A stretch of DNA of 11,108 bases from NCBI GenBank assembly GCA_003647435.1, contig QMMV01000034.1, forward strand, positions 1 to 11,108. The letters run 5' to 3'. A program made the position numbers and the translations under genes. Below, one piece after another: positions 1-6,905 of this stretch. The number at the start of each line of letters is the position of its first letter. The first letter of the stretch is position 1. The notes under the pieces were generated by a model that was not told where the DNA came from, made no database searches, and saw nothing but the letters and a program-made list of their open reading frames with translations. The stretch comes from Deltaproteobacteria bacterium (GTDB lineage: Bacteria > Desulfobacterota > Desulfobacteria > Desulfobacterales > C00003060).

Positions 1-165
1 CAGGGTAAGATACAGAAATTCTATAAAGACTCCTGCTTGCTGCAACAACAATACGTCCGAGAGCCAGGCATTACGATACAGGAGTTGATCAACGACATGA
101 TTGCAAAGACAGGTGAAAACATTACCGTAAGACGGTTTGTGCGGTACCAGCTTGGAGAGGAATAA
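1..165 (+). CDS. tsf: Elongation factor Ts, C-terminal end (partial)
   Basis: The window opens inside a frame that runs 54 codons to a TAA at 163-165. The visible part contains KFYKDSCLLQQ, then a stretch equivalent to the 'T..qlln..IAKtGENI' segment, and ends in VRRFVRYQLGEE. This is the usual C-terminal tail of long EF-Ts proteins, with the conserved GEN and RRF.R..LG signatures. EF-Ts is the cytoplasmic nucleotide exchange factor that regenerates EF-Tu-GTP during elongation. Its position directly upstream of pyrH and frr is the standard order in many bacteria (rpsB-tsf-pyrH-frr) and supports the call. The N-terminal domains and the start codon lie outside the window. Only a short tail is seen, so the assignment rests on this motif plus synteny. 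Confidence 0.9.
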   Translation, partial: QGKIQKFYKDSCLLQQQYVREPGITIQELINDMIAKTGENITVRRFVRYQLGEE

Positions 166-254
166 AGACCGGGCTACCCTGATCCAGGATACCTGATCCG
201 CTAATTGTGCGGCACCCGAAATCGATGTGCCTTAAGCTTGATATGTTTGAGGGA

Positions 255-291
255 ATCAGTTTAGTTTTTGAGTATCAGTTTAGCTTTTTGA
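255..291 (+). repeat. Tandem pair of near-identical 17/18-bp direct repeats
   Basis: Two copies of ATCAGTTTAG(C)TTTTTGA lie at 255-271 and 274-291, differing only by one extra C in the second copy and separated by GT. The core GTTTAGCTTTT occurs again exactly at 414-424, just before pyrH, and an imperfect inverted copy lies at 392-409. The repeats are in the non-coding tsf-pyrH spacer. Their function is unknown. They could be protein-binding sites, parts of an RNA fold, or the remains of a duplication around an inserted element. Confidence 0.7.
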
Positions 292-301
292 AAGTATTAT
301 T

Positions 302-376
302 GCGGACAGGCCATCCGATTGGAGACCGTCTCAAACTCAGACAGTGAGCCAGTCTCCAATCGGATGGCCTGTCCGC
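302..376 (+). repeat. 25-bp perfect inverted repeat (long hairpin) between tsf and pyrH
   Basis: Arm 302-326 (GCGGACAGGCC...GGAGAC) is the exact reverse complement of arm 352-376 (GTCTCC...GGCCTGTCCGC), with a 25-nt loop between them. The stem is GC-rich, while the surrounding spacer is AT-rich. The last bases of the left arm (GAGA, 322-325) can also pair with TCTC at 329-332 in the loop, so an alternative small fold exists. A T-run (389-394) begins 12 nt after the stem, too far for a canonical intrinsic terminator. An imperfect outer inverted repeat (276-293 with 392-409, 15 of 18 positions) extends the structure to about 134 bp. It may be an attenuator-like structure, a partial transcript end after tsf, or a small non-autonomous repeat element. 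The sequence alone does not decide. Confidence 0.85.
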
Positions 377-396
377 TCCGTATGTGTGTTTTTTAA

Positions 397-424
397 AAGA
401 GCTAAAGTGTTAGGTTTAGCTTTT
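397..424 (+). promoter_or_regulatory. Candidate hairpin just upstream of the pyrH start codon
   Basis: AAGAGCTAAA (397-406) can pair with TTTAGCTTTT (415-424) in ten positions, one of them a G-U pair, leaving the loop GTGTTAGG. The stem ends 5 nt before the pyrH ATG at 430. The only purine-rich triplet upstream of pyrH, AGG at 412-414, lies in the loop. The left arm of this hairpin can instead pair with 276-293, so the two folds exclude each other. A control of pyrH translation or transcription by this switch is an inference from base-pairing only. Confidence 0.35.
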
Positions 425-429
425 GCCTT

Positions 430-1161
430 ATGCCAACTCCTAAGTACAAAAGAATTCTCGTCAAACTGAGTGGCGAAGCATTGATGGGCAAGCAAGGCTA
501 CGGGATAAGCCCTGAGATGATCGACTATATTTCCGGCGAGATTCGGTCAGTGTATGATCTGGGTGTCCAGATAGCCCTCGTTATAGGTGGTGGCAATATC
601 TTTCGAGGCGCGGCTGCCACATCCTATGGAATGGCTCGAGCGGTGGCAGACCACATTGGAATGCTGGCCACCGTCATCAATAGTATTGCCCTGCAGGATG
701 CCCTTGAAAAAAGGGGAATTCAAACCAGGGTTCAGTCAGCTATTGAGATGCGTGCTATAGCCGAACCATATATCCTGCGCAGGGCTATTCGACATCTGGA
801 AAAGGGACGGGTAGTGATTTTTGCCGCAGGAACCGGTAATCCTTACTTTACCACAGATACTGCAGCGGCCTTGAGGGCCCAGGAAATCCGTGCAGAAGTG
901 CTCGTTAAGGCCACCAAGGTGGACGGAATTTACGATACAGATCCCCTTGTGAATCCAAAAGCAAAACAGATCCCAAGCGTGACCTATCTTGAAGTCCTGA
1001 GACGGCAGTTGAAAGTGATGGATTCGACAGCAATTTCCGTTGCCATGGACAACCTGTTGCCTATAATTGTCTTTAATATAACGGTAAAGGGAAATCTCAG
1101 GCGAGCAGTTTGCGGGGAAAAGATAGGAAGCTGTGTGAAGGAGTTATCAAACAGTGCTTGA
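430..1161 (+). CDS. pyrH: UMP kinase
   Basis: This 243-residue cytoplasmic protein is a bacterial UMP kinase of the amino-acid-kinase fold. It phosphorylates UMP to UDP with ATP in pyrimidine nucleotide synthesis and is normally hexameric. Visible signatures are KLSGEAL (12-18), the glycine-rich GGGNIFRG (53-60), ARAVADHIGMLATVIN (69-84), GTGNPYFTTD (134-143), VKATKVDGIYDTDP (159-172) and MDST (197-200), all in the expected order. The length fits the family (about 235-245). The ATG at 430 places the first strand as in relatives. No convincing Shine-Dalgarno sequence precedes it: the nearest AGG is 15 nt away and lies in a potential hairpin loop. Its stop overlaps the frr GTG start by 8 bp, so the two are translationally coupled. 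Confidence 0.98.
   Translation: MPTPKYKRILVKLSGEALMGKQGYGISPEMIDYISGEIRSVYDLGVQIALVIGGGNIFRGAAATSYGMARAVADHIGMLATVINSIALQDALEKRGIQTRVQSAIEMRAIAEPYILRRAIRHLEKGRVVIFAAGTGNPYFTTDTAAALRAQEIRAEVLVKATKVDGIYDTDPLVNPKAKQIPSVTYLEVLRRQLKVMDSTAISVAMDNLLPIIVFNITVKGNLRRAVCGEKIGSCVKELSNSA
1138..1143 (+). promoter_or_regulatory. Strong ribosome binding site of frr inside the pyrH 3' end
   Basis: AAGGAG lies 10 nt before the GTG at 1154 (9-nt spacer), within the last codons of pyrH. It decides the non-ATG start of frr and is the clearest Shine-Dalgarno sequence on the plus strand of this window. Confidence 0.85.
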
Positions 1162-1711
1162 TTCGGTTTTTGATGAAACCAGGCAGAAAATGGGCAAATC
1201 AATCGAGGCCCTGAAAAACGAGTTCAAGAAAATCCGGACGGGGAGAGCTTCTCTTGCGCTTTTTGAGGGTATCAGGGTAAACTATTATGGAACGTTAACC
1301 CCTCTTAACCAGATGGCTTCACTGTCTATTCCAGAAAGCAGGCTTGTTGTTATTCAGCCCTGGGACCAGACGATGATAGGAGAAATCGAAAAAGAGATTC
1401 TGAAATCACAACTGGGCCTTACCCCGATGAACGATGGAAAGGTCATTCGCATCCCCATACCACCCCTTACGGAGGAACGCAGGAAAGAACTTGTAAGGCT
1501 GGTGCGAAAAATAGTGGAAGAACACAAGGTATCAATCCGCAACATTCGTCGGGAAGCTAATGAACTTCTCAAGACCCTGAAAAACGATGGCGTTATCTCC
1601 GAGGACGATTCTCGTAAAGGCAGAGAACGGGTACAGAAAATCACGGATGAGCACATCCTGTTAATTGACAAAGCCTGCCAGGAAAAAGAGAAAGAGATAC
1701 TTGAATTCTGA
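1154..1711 (+). CDS. frr: Ribosome recycling factor
   Basis: The 185-residue product is the ribosome recycling factor, which with EF-G splits post-termination ribosomes. It has the full standard length. The helical N-terminus is followed by IRTGRASLALFEGI (27-40), VNYYGTLTPLNQMASLSIPE (42-61), the IQPWD segment (67-71), the second-domain stretch GLTPMNDGKVIRIPIPPLTE (88-107), and RNIRREAN (129-136), which carries conserved arginines of the helical bundle. A C-terminal helix with many Lys and Glu residues (about 155-183) closes the protein. GTG at 1154 is chosen because of the AAGGAG 9 nt upstream and because it gives the canonical N-terminus. The gene overlaps pyrH by 8 bp and its end overlaps the likely uppS start by 11 bp. 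Nothing is missing or unusual in the product. Confidence 0.98.
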   Translation: MLDSVFDETRQKMGKSIEALKNEFKKIRTGRASLALFEGIRVNYYGTLTPLNQMASLSIPESRLVVIQPWDQTMIGEIEKEILKSQLGLTPMNDGKVIRIPIPPLTEERRKELVRLVRKIVEEHKVSIRNIRREANELLKTLKNDGVISEDDSRKGRERVQKITDEHILLIDKACQEKEKEILEF

Positions 1712-2462
1712 TAATCCTTCCCTGCATCCCGAATTAATCCCACATCACCTCGCCATTATAATGGATGGTAATGGCCGCTGGGCTAAAAAGCGCTCACTGA
1801 ATCGCATCAGAGGACACCAGGAAGGGGTGAAATCCGTCCGGGACATCGTGACGGCTTGCCGGGAGATCGGTATAAAGGTTTTAACCCTTTATGCCTTTTC
1901 AACAGAAAACTGGCAGCGGCCCAAAGAAGAAGTCTCTGCCCTGATGAATTTTCTCAAAGTCTATTTGAAGGCGGAACTTCCTCAAATGATGAAAAATGGC
2001 ATCCGCCTGAACGCCATCGGCGAGATTGAACAACTTCCCGATGATGTACAGGCGGTCTTGAGTGAAGTCATGCAGACAACCAAGCAAAACCGAAGTATGC
2101 TTTTAAATCTCGCCCTCAATTACGGCGGTCGTGACGAAATCATCATGGCTGTCAGGAAGATCGCAACAGAGGTTGAAGCGGGCAGACTTCAGCCTGACGA
2201 GATAACCAAGAAAACCTTTTCAAATTATCTGTACACGCACGGGATGCCCGAGCCAGACCTGCTCATTCGGACCAGCGGGGAAATGCGAATCAGCAATTTT
2301 CTCCTGTGGCAAATCGCCTATACTGAGATCTTTGTTACCAGGACTCTCTGGCCCGATTTCAGGAGGAGGGAACTATTTCAAATTCTGCTTGATTACCAGA
2401 AGCGTGAGCGCCGGTTTGGCATGACCGGGGAGCAGATAAGAAAAAGGGAAGCGGTCAGCTAA
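1701..2462 (+). CDS. uppS: Isoprenyl transferase (undecaprenyl diphosphate synthase)
   Basis: This cis-prenyltransferase condenses isopentenyl diphosphate onto farnesyl diphosphate to make undecaprenyl diphosphate, the lipid carrier for peptidoglycan, O-antigen and other glycans. Read from TTG 1701 it is 253 residues, the usual length. Signatures are IIMDGNGRWA (19-28) with the catalytic Asp22, GH at 38-39, FSTENW (66-71), LNYGGRDEI (139-147) and DLLIRTSGEMRISNFLLWQ (186-204), whose Arg190 and Arg196, with Glu209, match the substrate-binding residues of the E. coli enzyme. No ATG is available upstream of MDGNG in this frame. TTG 1701 gives the family's short N-terminus. A TTG at 1665 is also open but would add a 12-residue basic extension and a 47-bp overlap with frr. 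cdsA begins 5 bp downstream. Function is certain, start is not. Confidence 0.95.
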   Translation: MNSDNPSLHPELIPHHLAIIMDGNGRWAKKRSLNRIRGHQEGVKSVRDIVTACREIGIKVLTLYAFSTENWQRPKEEVSALMNFLKVYLKAELPQMMKNGIRLNAIGEIEQLPDDVQAVLSEVMQTTKQNRSMLLNLALNYGGRDEIIMAVRKIATEVEAGRLQPDEITKKTFSNYLYTHGMPEPDLLIRTSGEMRISNFLLWQIAYTEIFVTRTLWPDFRRRELFQILLDYQKRERRFGMTGEQIRKREAVS

Positions 2463-2466
2463 GTTC

Positions 2467-3276
2467 ATGAGTTCCGGCCACATGAAACGCTTGCTTACTG
2501 CCGCGGTCGGCATTCCCGTTCTGGCCCTGTTAATCCTTTACGGGGGGGAAACTTCTTTTGCAGTCTTCATCGTGCTGGCGGCAGCAGCAGGGCTTGTTGA
2601 ATATTATGCCATGGTTCTTCCCGGCCAGATGATGGTCTCAAGGGCAATCGGCCTCATCCTTGGTATGACCGTAGCCGCCTCCTTTTACTTCATGGATGTT
2701 CTTACAACATGTGCCATGTTGGTGCTCGGCTTTTTCGGCTTTGCCTTTATGTGTTTAACACAATTTGGACCAGGTATTTCTATGGCCGAAGTTCTTTCCA
2801 GAGAGGTTATGGGGCTTATCTATGTTCCGTTTTTCCTCGGCCACTTAATACTGATCCGCCACTGGAACCAGGGAATTATCTGGACATTCTTTCTGCTGGC
2901 TGTCGTATTTGCCGGGGACACGGCTGCCTATTACACGGGACGGGTTCTGGGCCGCCACAAGCTCTCCCCGAACATAAGCCCGCGAAAAACGGTGGAAGGG
3001 GCCATAGGCGGGCTTTCTGCCAATCTTGTGGTTGGTGCTTTGTTTAAGCGATACTGTTTCGTGGAGCTTTCCTGGGGCATTTTTATAGTTTTACTTTTTT
3101 CCCTCGGCATACTGGCACAGATGGGTGATCTGGTTGAATCTATGATAAAGCGATCAGTCGGTTTGAAAGACTCAGGCACTCTTCTGCCCGGGCATGGAGG
3201 GATCCTGGATCGCATTGATGCGTTGCTTTTTGCCGCACCGGCGCTCTACTATTTTAAGACATATTTGTTATCGTAG
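2467..3276 (+). CDS. cdsA: Phosphatidate cytidylyltransferase (CDP-diglyceride synthase)
   Basis: This 269-residue polytopic inner-membrane enzyme makes CDP-diacylglycerol from CTP and phosphatidic acid, the branch point of bacterial phospholipid synthesis. About eight hydrophobic segments are visible, for example near 11-26, 31-50, 59-77, 80-98, 115-131, 138-155 and 200-217. The C-terminal family signature is intact from Ser225 to Asp251: S..KR (225-229), KDSG (234-237), PGHGGILDRID (241-251). The conserved cytoplasmic loop is seen as FAGDTAAYYTGRVLG (148-162) followed by SPRKTVEGAIGG (171-182). It starts 5 bp after uppS, so the two are co-transcribed. The ATG at 2467 has no clear Shine-Dalgarno sequence, and a second ATG at 2482 (Met6, then KRLLTAAVGIP) would also fit the family's N-terminus. 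Confidence 0.96.
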   Translation: MSSGHMKRLLTAAVGIPVLALLILYGGETSFAVFIVLAAAAGLVEYYAMVLPGQMMVSRAIGLILGMTVAASFYFMDVLTTCAMLVLGFFGFAFMCLTQFGPGISMAEVLSREVMGLIYVPFFLGHLILIRHWNQGIIWTFFLLAVVFAGDTAAYYTGRVLGRHKLSPNISPRKTVEGAIGGLSANLVVGALFKRYCFVELSWGIFIVLLFSLGILAQMGDLVESMIKRSVGLKDSGTLLPGHGGILDRIDALLFAAPALYYFKTYLLS

Positions 3277-3407
3277 CATGAAAATCGTAACCGCTGACGC
3301 GGTAATGGTGGGTTGAAGTGCAGGAGTGAGGGCGTGTTGGAAGGGCAGATGTCCCAGTAACTCCACCGCTCCACTTCTCCGTGATTATCGGGCATTGTAT
3401 TTTGCTT

Positions 3408-4562
3408 ATGACATGCTTATCGATACTGGGCTCCACCGGTTCCATCGGGAGGAACGCACTGCGTATTGTGGAGCAGTTTCCGGATAGATTTTCTGTTCTT
3501 GCTCTGGCAGGAGGGAAAAACATAAAACTGCTTTGCAAGCAGATCAAGCGCTTTCGTCCCCGGATAGGCGTCGTAATGGATGATGTGCTGGCGCATCGCC
3601 TCCAGCAAGAGCTCGGATCCAGTAATCATGTGGAAATCCTCTATGGCGAACACGGGTACAGGGCTGCGGCCACGCTTGCATCAGCCGACGTGGTCGTTTC
3701 AGCGATGGTGGGGTCATCAGGCCTCGTTCCAACTCTGGCGGCCATTGAGACCGGCAAGACTGTAGCTTTGGCCAACAAGGAAAGTCTGGTCATGGCCGGA
3801 GAGCTTCTAATGAAGATCGCTCGAGCGCAGGGGAGCCACGTTATCCCCGTCGACAGTGAGCACAGTGCTATCTTCCAGTCACTTCGAGGGCATCGGCGGC
3901 AAGAATTGAAGCAGATACTCCTTACCGCCTCCGGTGGTCCGTTTTTAAAGAAAAAGGCAGAGGAGTTAGAAAAAATTACACCTGAAATGGCGCTTTGTCA
4001 TCCCACATGGGAGATGGGAGCAAAAGTTACAATAGATTCTTCCACCCTCATGAACAAGGGCCTTGAAATTATTGAAGCAAGATGGCTTTTTGATGTCCCT
4101 TTAGATCGTATTAAGGTGCTTATTCATCCCGAGAGTATAATCCACTCCATGGTTGTCTATCATGATGGTTCCGTTATAGGACAACTTGCCGTGCCTGATA
4201 TGAGAATTCCCATTGCCTATGCCATGTCTTACCCGGAACGGCTCCCCCTCGGGCTGGATCCACCTGACTTTGTTGATCTTGGGGCCCTTAGCTTTCAAGA
4301 ACCGGACATGGAGAGGTTTCCTTGCCTTAAGCTGGCCATTGAAGCCTGCAGACAGGGAGGGACGTTTCCTGCCGTGCTGAGCGCCGCAAATGAGGTTGCA
4401 GTAAATGCTTTCCTGAATCACAGGATCGGTTTTGGCCAAATTGCCGGAATAACGGAAGCGGTGATGAATCACCACACACCTGCATCCAAACCAGGGCTTT
4501 CCGACATCCTTCAGGCGGATGCCTGGGCACGGCAGATAGCAGAAGAAAATATTAAGGTATGA
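3408..4562 (+). CDS. dxr: 1-deoxy-D-xylulose-5-phosphate reductoisomerase
   Basis: Dxr converts 1-deoxy-D-xylulose 5-phosphate to 2-C-methyl-D-erythritol 4-phosphate with NADPH, the committed step of the MEP isoprenoid pathway, which supplies UppS encoded two genes upstream. From ATG 3408 the product has 384 residues, normal for the family. It shows the NADPH-binding GSTGSIG (8-14), ANKESLVMAGELL (122-134), the metal and substrate site VDSEHSA (148-154), TASGGPF (173-179), HPTWEMG (198-204), TIDSSTLMNKGLEIIEA (208-224) with Glu220, and PESIIHS (241-247). An in-frame GTG at 3381 would add nine residues, but MTCLSILGSTGSIG matches the family N-terminus much better. Neither start has an evident Shine-Dalgarno sequence. 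It is separated from cdsA by 131 bp without a gene and overlaps rseP by 4 bp (ATGA). Confidence 0.97.
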   Translation: MTCLSILGSTGSIGRNALRIVEQFPDRFSVLALAGGKNIKLLCKQIKRFRPRIGVVMDDVLAHRLQQELGSSNHVEILYGEHGYRAAATLASADVVVSAMVGSSGLVPTLAAIETGKTVALANKESLVMAGELLMKIARAQGSHVIPVDSEHSAIFQSLRGHRRQELKQILLTASGGPFLKKKAEELEKITPEMALCHPTWEMGAKVTIDSSTLMNKGLEIIEARWLFDVPLDRIKVLIHPESIIHSMVVYHDGSVIGQLAVPDMRIPIAYAMSYPERLPLGLDPPDFVDLGALSFQEPDMERFPCLKLAIEACRQGGTFPAVLSAANEVAVNAFLNHRIGFGQIAGITEAVMNHHTPASKPGLSDILQADAWARQIAEENIKV

Positions 4563-5626
4563 ATATACTTGCCTTCGTAATTGTATTAGGAGTTCTGATT
4601 TTTGTCCACGAGCTTGGTCACTTCCTGATGGCAAAAATTTTGGGTGTCGGGGTGACAAGGTTCTCTCTCGGGTTTGGCCCGAAAATCGTCGGGAAAAAGA
4701 TCGGCATGACCGATTACATGATCTCCGCCATACCTCTTGGTGGTTATGTCAAGATGATAGGAGAAGACCCTTCTTCAGTGCTTGAGGAATCAGAAATTTC
4801 ACTCTCTTTTTCTCATAAGAGCCTCTTGAAGCGAAGCCTTATCGTTCTTGCAGGCCCGGCTTTTAACTTTCTTCTGGCACTCGTGATCTTCTTCGGCTAC
4901 TTCCAGATCTCGGGACTCCCTCTCATGAAGCCGGAAGTTGGCACGGTACAAAAGGGGATGCCGGCTTATGAAGCGGGTATCCTTGCCGGTGACACCATTG
5001 TTGCCATAAACGGCAAGCCCCTGAAACAATGGGATGAAATGGCAGCGCTGATCAACCAGAGTGGCGGCCGCCCTGTGAAGATCAAATGTTTGCGGAACAA
5101 GCAAATTATGTATTTCACAGTCACCCCGAAATTGGTTTCTTCCCGGAATCTGTTTGGGGAAAAGACAAGCAGGTATATCATAGGGATAACCGCCTCAGGA
5201 GCTGTTACCGTCGAAAAGGTCAACCCGTTTGAGGCGACCGCACAGAGTATATTGCGAACATGGCAGATTTCCAAGTTAACGGTGCTGTCTATAGGAAAGA
5301 TAATTGCCGGCACCCTTTCACCAAAAACCATTGGCGGCCCTATCATGATTGCCCAGATGGCAGGACAACAGGCGAAGGCGGGAATAGTCAGCCTTCTCTT
5401 TTTTATAGCGCTCTTGAGTATCAATCTTGGCATTCTGAATCTTTTGCCTATTCCTGTGCTGGATGGAGGCCATCTATTCTTCTTCTTGATCGAGGCAATA
5501 AGCCGCAGGCCCCTGAACCTTAAGGTGCGTGAGGTGGCCCAACAAGTTGGTATGTCTATTCTCATCCTCCTCATGATTTACGTGTTCTATAATGATATTG
5601 CTCGAATCCTGTTTCATCAGAAGTAA
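4559..5626 (+). CDS. rseP: RseP-type intramembrane zinc metalloprotease (site-2 protease)
   Basis: The 355-residue product is a site-2 protease of the M50 family, which cleaves transmembrane anti-sigma factors and leftover signal peptides within the inner membrane. HELGH (17-21) in the first membrane helix provides the zinc ligands His17 and His21 and the catalytic Glu18. NLLPIPVLDGGH (294-305) holds the third ligand, Asp302. FSLGFGPKI (35-43), IPLGGYVKMIGED (58-70) and LAGPAFNF (97-104) are family hallmarks. One PDZ domain is visible at roughly 124-190 (GMPAYEAGILAGDTIVAING), whereas E. coli RseP has two and is near 450 residues. The single-PDZ form is common outside enterics. Membrane helices lie near 2-20, 97-118, 278-300 and 331-349. 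The start is fixed by the ATGA overlap with dxr. The substrate here is unknown. Confidence 0.95.
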   Translation: MNILAFVIVLGVLIFVHELGHFLMAKILGVGVTRFSLGFGPKIVGKKIGMTDYMISAIPLGGYVKMIGEDPSSVLEESEISLSFSHKSLLKRSLIVLAGPAFNFLLALVIFFGYFQISGLPLMKPEVGTVQKGMPAYEAGILAGDTIVAINGKPLKQWDEMAALINQSGGRPVKIKCLRNKQIMYFTVTPKLVSSRNLFGEKTSRYIIGITASGAVTVEKVNPFEATAQSILRTWQISKLTVLSIGKIIAGTLSPKTIGGPIMIAQMAGQQAKAGIVSLLFFIALLSINLGILNLLPIPVLDGGHLFFFLIEAISRRPLNLKVREVAQQVGMSILILLMIYVFYNDIARILFHQK

Positions 5627-5641
5627 ATCTACTCTACCTCT

Positions 5642-6874
5642 ATGAACCTTGACCTCATAAGGGCCGTTGACAAATGGTGCGGCATTCCAGCCTGTTTTTT
5701 TCTTTCCGCCGCCCACAAGATTCTTGCTTGCATCAGGCCTCACCGGAAAGCCGAGGCCGGCGACGGCACAACACCGAGAAAAGTCCTTTTCATCGAGCTT
5801 TCCGAAATGGGGAGCGCCATACTCGCCTATCCCGCCATGCGGTATGCACTTGGCAAATACCCGCATTTGCAGCTCTACTTTCTCATCTTTTCGCGTAACC
5901 GCTTCTCAGTTGACGTGCTGGATCTGATTCCGGAAGATCATGTCTTTACGATAGACATCTCATCTCCTGTTCAATTTCTTTGGAGCACCCTGAAGGCTTT
6001 GAAAGCAATTCGGAAGACAGGGATCGATACGGTCTTTGACCTGGAGCTTTTTTCACGCTTTTCATCACTGTTGAGTGGTCTTTCTGGAGCCGGGATCCGG
6101 GCAGGGTACAGCAAGTATCATGAGGAAGGGCTTTATCGGGGCCAATTTATGACCCACCGGGTCCTCTACAACTGTCACCAGCACATGGCAAAAAACTTTA
6201 TAGCCCTGGTAAAAGCGATTGAACAGCAAGATGAAGGGCCGCTGTTAAAGGAAGTTATTGCCGATGAGAATCTGATCAGACCACGCTACGAACCCAGTGC
6301 AAAAGACCTGGAGTCAATGCGCCGGCGTCTGGCCGACATCAACCCGTCTGTGAGGTCTGCCAAATATTTGATCCTTTTTAACCCCGGCGCCGGCAGCCTT
6401 CTTCCAATACGGGCCTGGCCTGTCGAAAACTACGGGGCGTTGGGGAGGAAAATAGTTGACCGGTTTGACGCCGTGATTATCATCATCGGCCTTGAAGAGG
6501 CATGTCGAGAAGCGGAAAAAATTCTGCAGTATGTCGGCTCCGCCCGTTGCGTCAATTTTGCGGGAAAGACCTCGTTCAAGGATTTGATGGACCTACTCAG
6601 CCTTGCCGACATACTCGTCACCGCTGATGGCGGACCAGCCCACTTTGCAACCCTGACCCCGATTAAAAACATTGTGCTGTTTGGGCCGGAGACTCCGGCA
6701 CTGTATGCGCCCCTTGGTCCGAATTCGACCTGTCTATTCGCAGGCCTGGCCTGCAGCCCCTGTCTTTCGGCCTACAATCACCGAAAGACATCTTGTACCG
6801 ATCCCAGGTGCATGAAGGCGATCACGGTTGAAGAAGTCTTTGGGGCTGTCTCCGGTTTCTTAGAAAAGCCGTAA
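5642..6874 (+). CDS. GT9 family glycosyltransferase, heptosyltransferase-like
   Basis: This 410-residue protein resembles GT9 (ADP-heptose:LPS heptosyltransferase, WaaC/WaaF/WaaQ-like) enzymes with a GT-B fold, which add sugars to the LPS core on the cytoplasmic face of the inner membrane. After an N-terminal amphipathic or hydrophobic stretch (about 5-31), the first domain begins with VLFIELSEMGSAILAYPAM (48-66). The second has FNPGAGS (246-252), the nucleotide-sugar site VTADGGPAH (326-334) and LFGPETP (346-352). A four-cysteine cluster follows (C371, C374, C385, C390, then Met), as seen in many GT9 proteins. Where E. coli WaaC has catalytic Asp13 in SSMGD, this protein has Ser58 (SEMGS), so the acceptor or mechanism may differ. 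It starts 15 bp after rseP without a clear Shine-Dalgarno sequence, and probably belongs to the same operon. The sugar and acceptor cannot be named. Confidence 0.88.
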   Translation: MNLDLIRAVDKWCGIPACFFLSAAHKILACIRPHRKAEAGDGTTPRKVLFIELSEMGSAILAYPAMRYALGKYPHLQLYFLIFSRNRFSVDVLDLIPEDHVFTIDISSPVQFLWSTLKALKAIRKTGIDTVFDLELFSRFSSLLSGLSGAGIRAGYSKYHEEGLYRGQFMTHRVLYNCHQHMAKNFIALVKAIEQQDEGPLLKEVIADENLIRPRYEPSAKDLESMRRRLADINPSVRSAKYLILFNPGAGSLLPIRAWPVENYGALGRKIVDRFDAVIIIIGLEEACREAEKILQYVGSARCVNFAGKTSFKDLMDLLSLADILVTADGGPAHFATLTPIKNIVLFGPETPALYAPLGPNSTCLFAGLACSPCLSAYNHRKTSCTDPRCMKAITVEEVFGAVSGFLEKP

Positions 6875-6905
6875 CCCTCAACCTTTTTCAAAAGTAGACA
6901 CAATG

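Noticed and set aside
211..231. GGCAC/GTGCC 5-bp hairpin shortly after tsf
   Set aside because: The stem is short with an 11-nt loop and no T-run follows, so it is not convincing as a terminator.
238..266. TTGATA ... TTAGTT promoter-like pair with 17-bp spacing upstream of pyrH
   Set aside because: The -10 box is poor and the region is AT-rich, so chance matches are expected. Not listed as a promoter.
2931..3215. Minus-strand open frame of 94 codons within cdsA
   Set aside because: It lies wholly inside a well-supported gene, has low-complexity Pro/Arg/Ser composition and no family features, so it is a shadow frame.
3277..3407. 131-bp spacer between cdsA and dxr with GAAGTG (3315-3320) facing CACTTC (3372-3377)
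   Set aside because: Only a six-base stem with a 51-nt loop and mismatched inner part. No coding potential, clear promoter or terminator was seen.
3381..3407. GTG 3381 as the dxr start
   Set aside because: It adds nine residues not typical of the family and has no ribosome site. ATG 3408 gives the canonical LSILGSTGSIG N-terminus.
4966..5574. Minus-strand open frame of 202 codons within rseP
   Set aside because: It is antisense to a conserved protease gene, with no recognisable motif or ribosome site.
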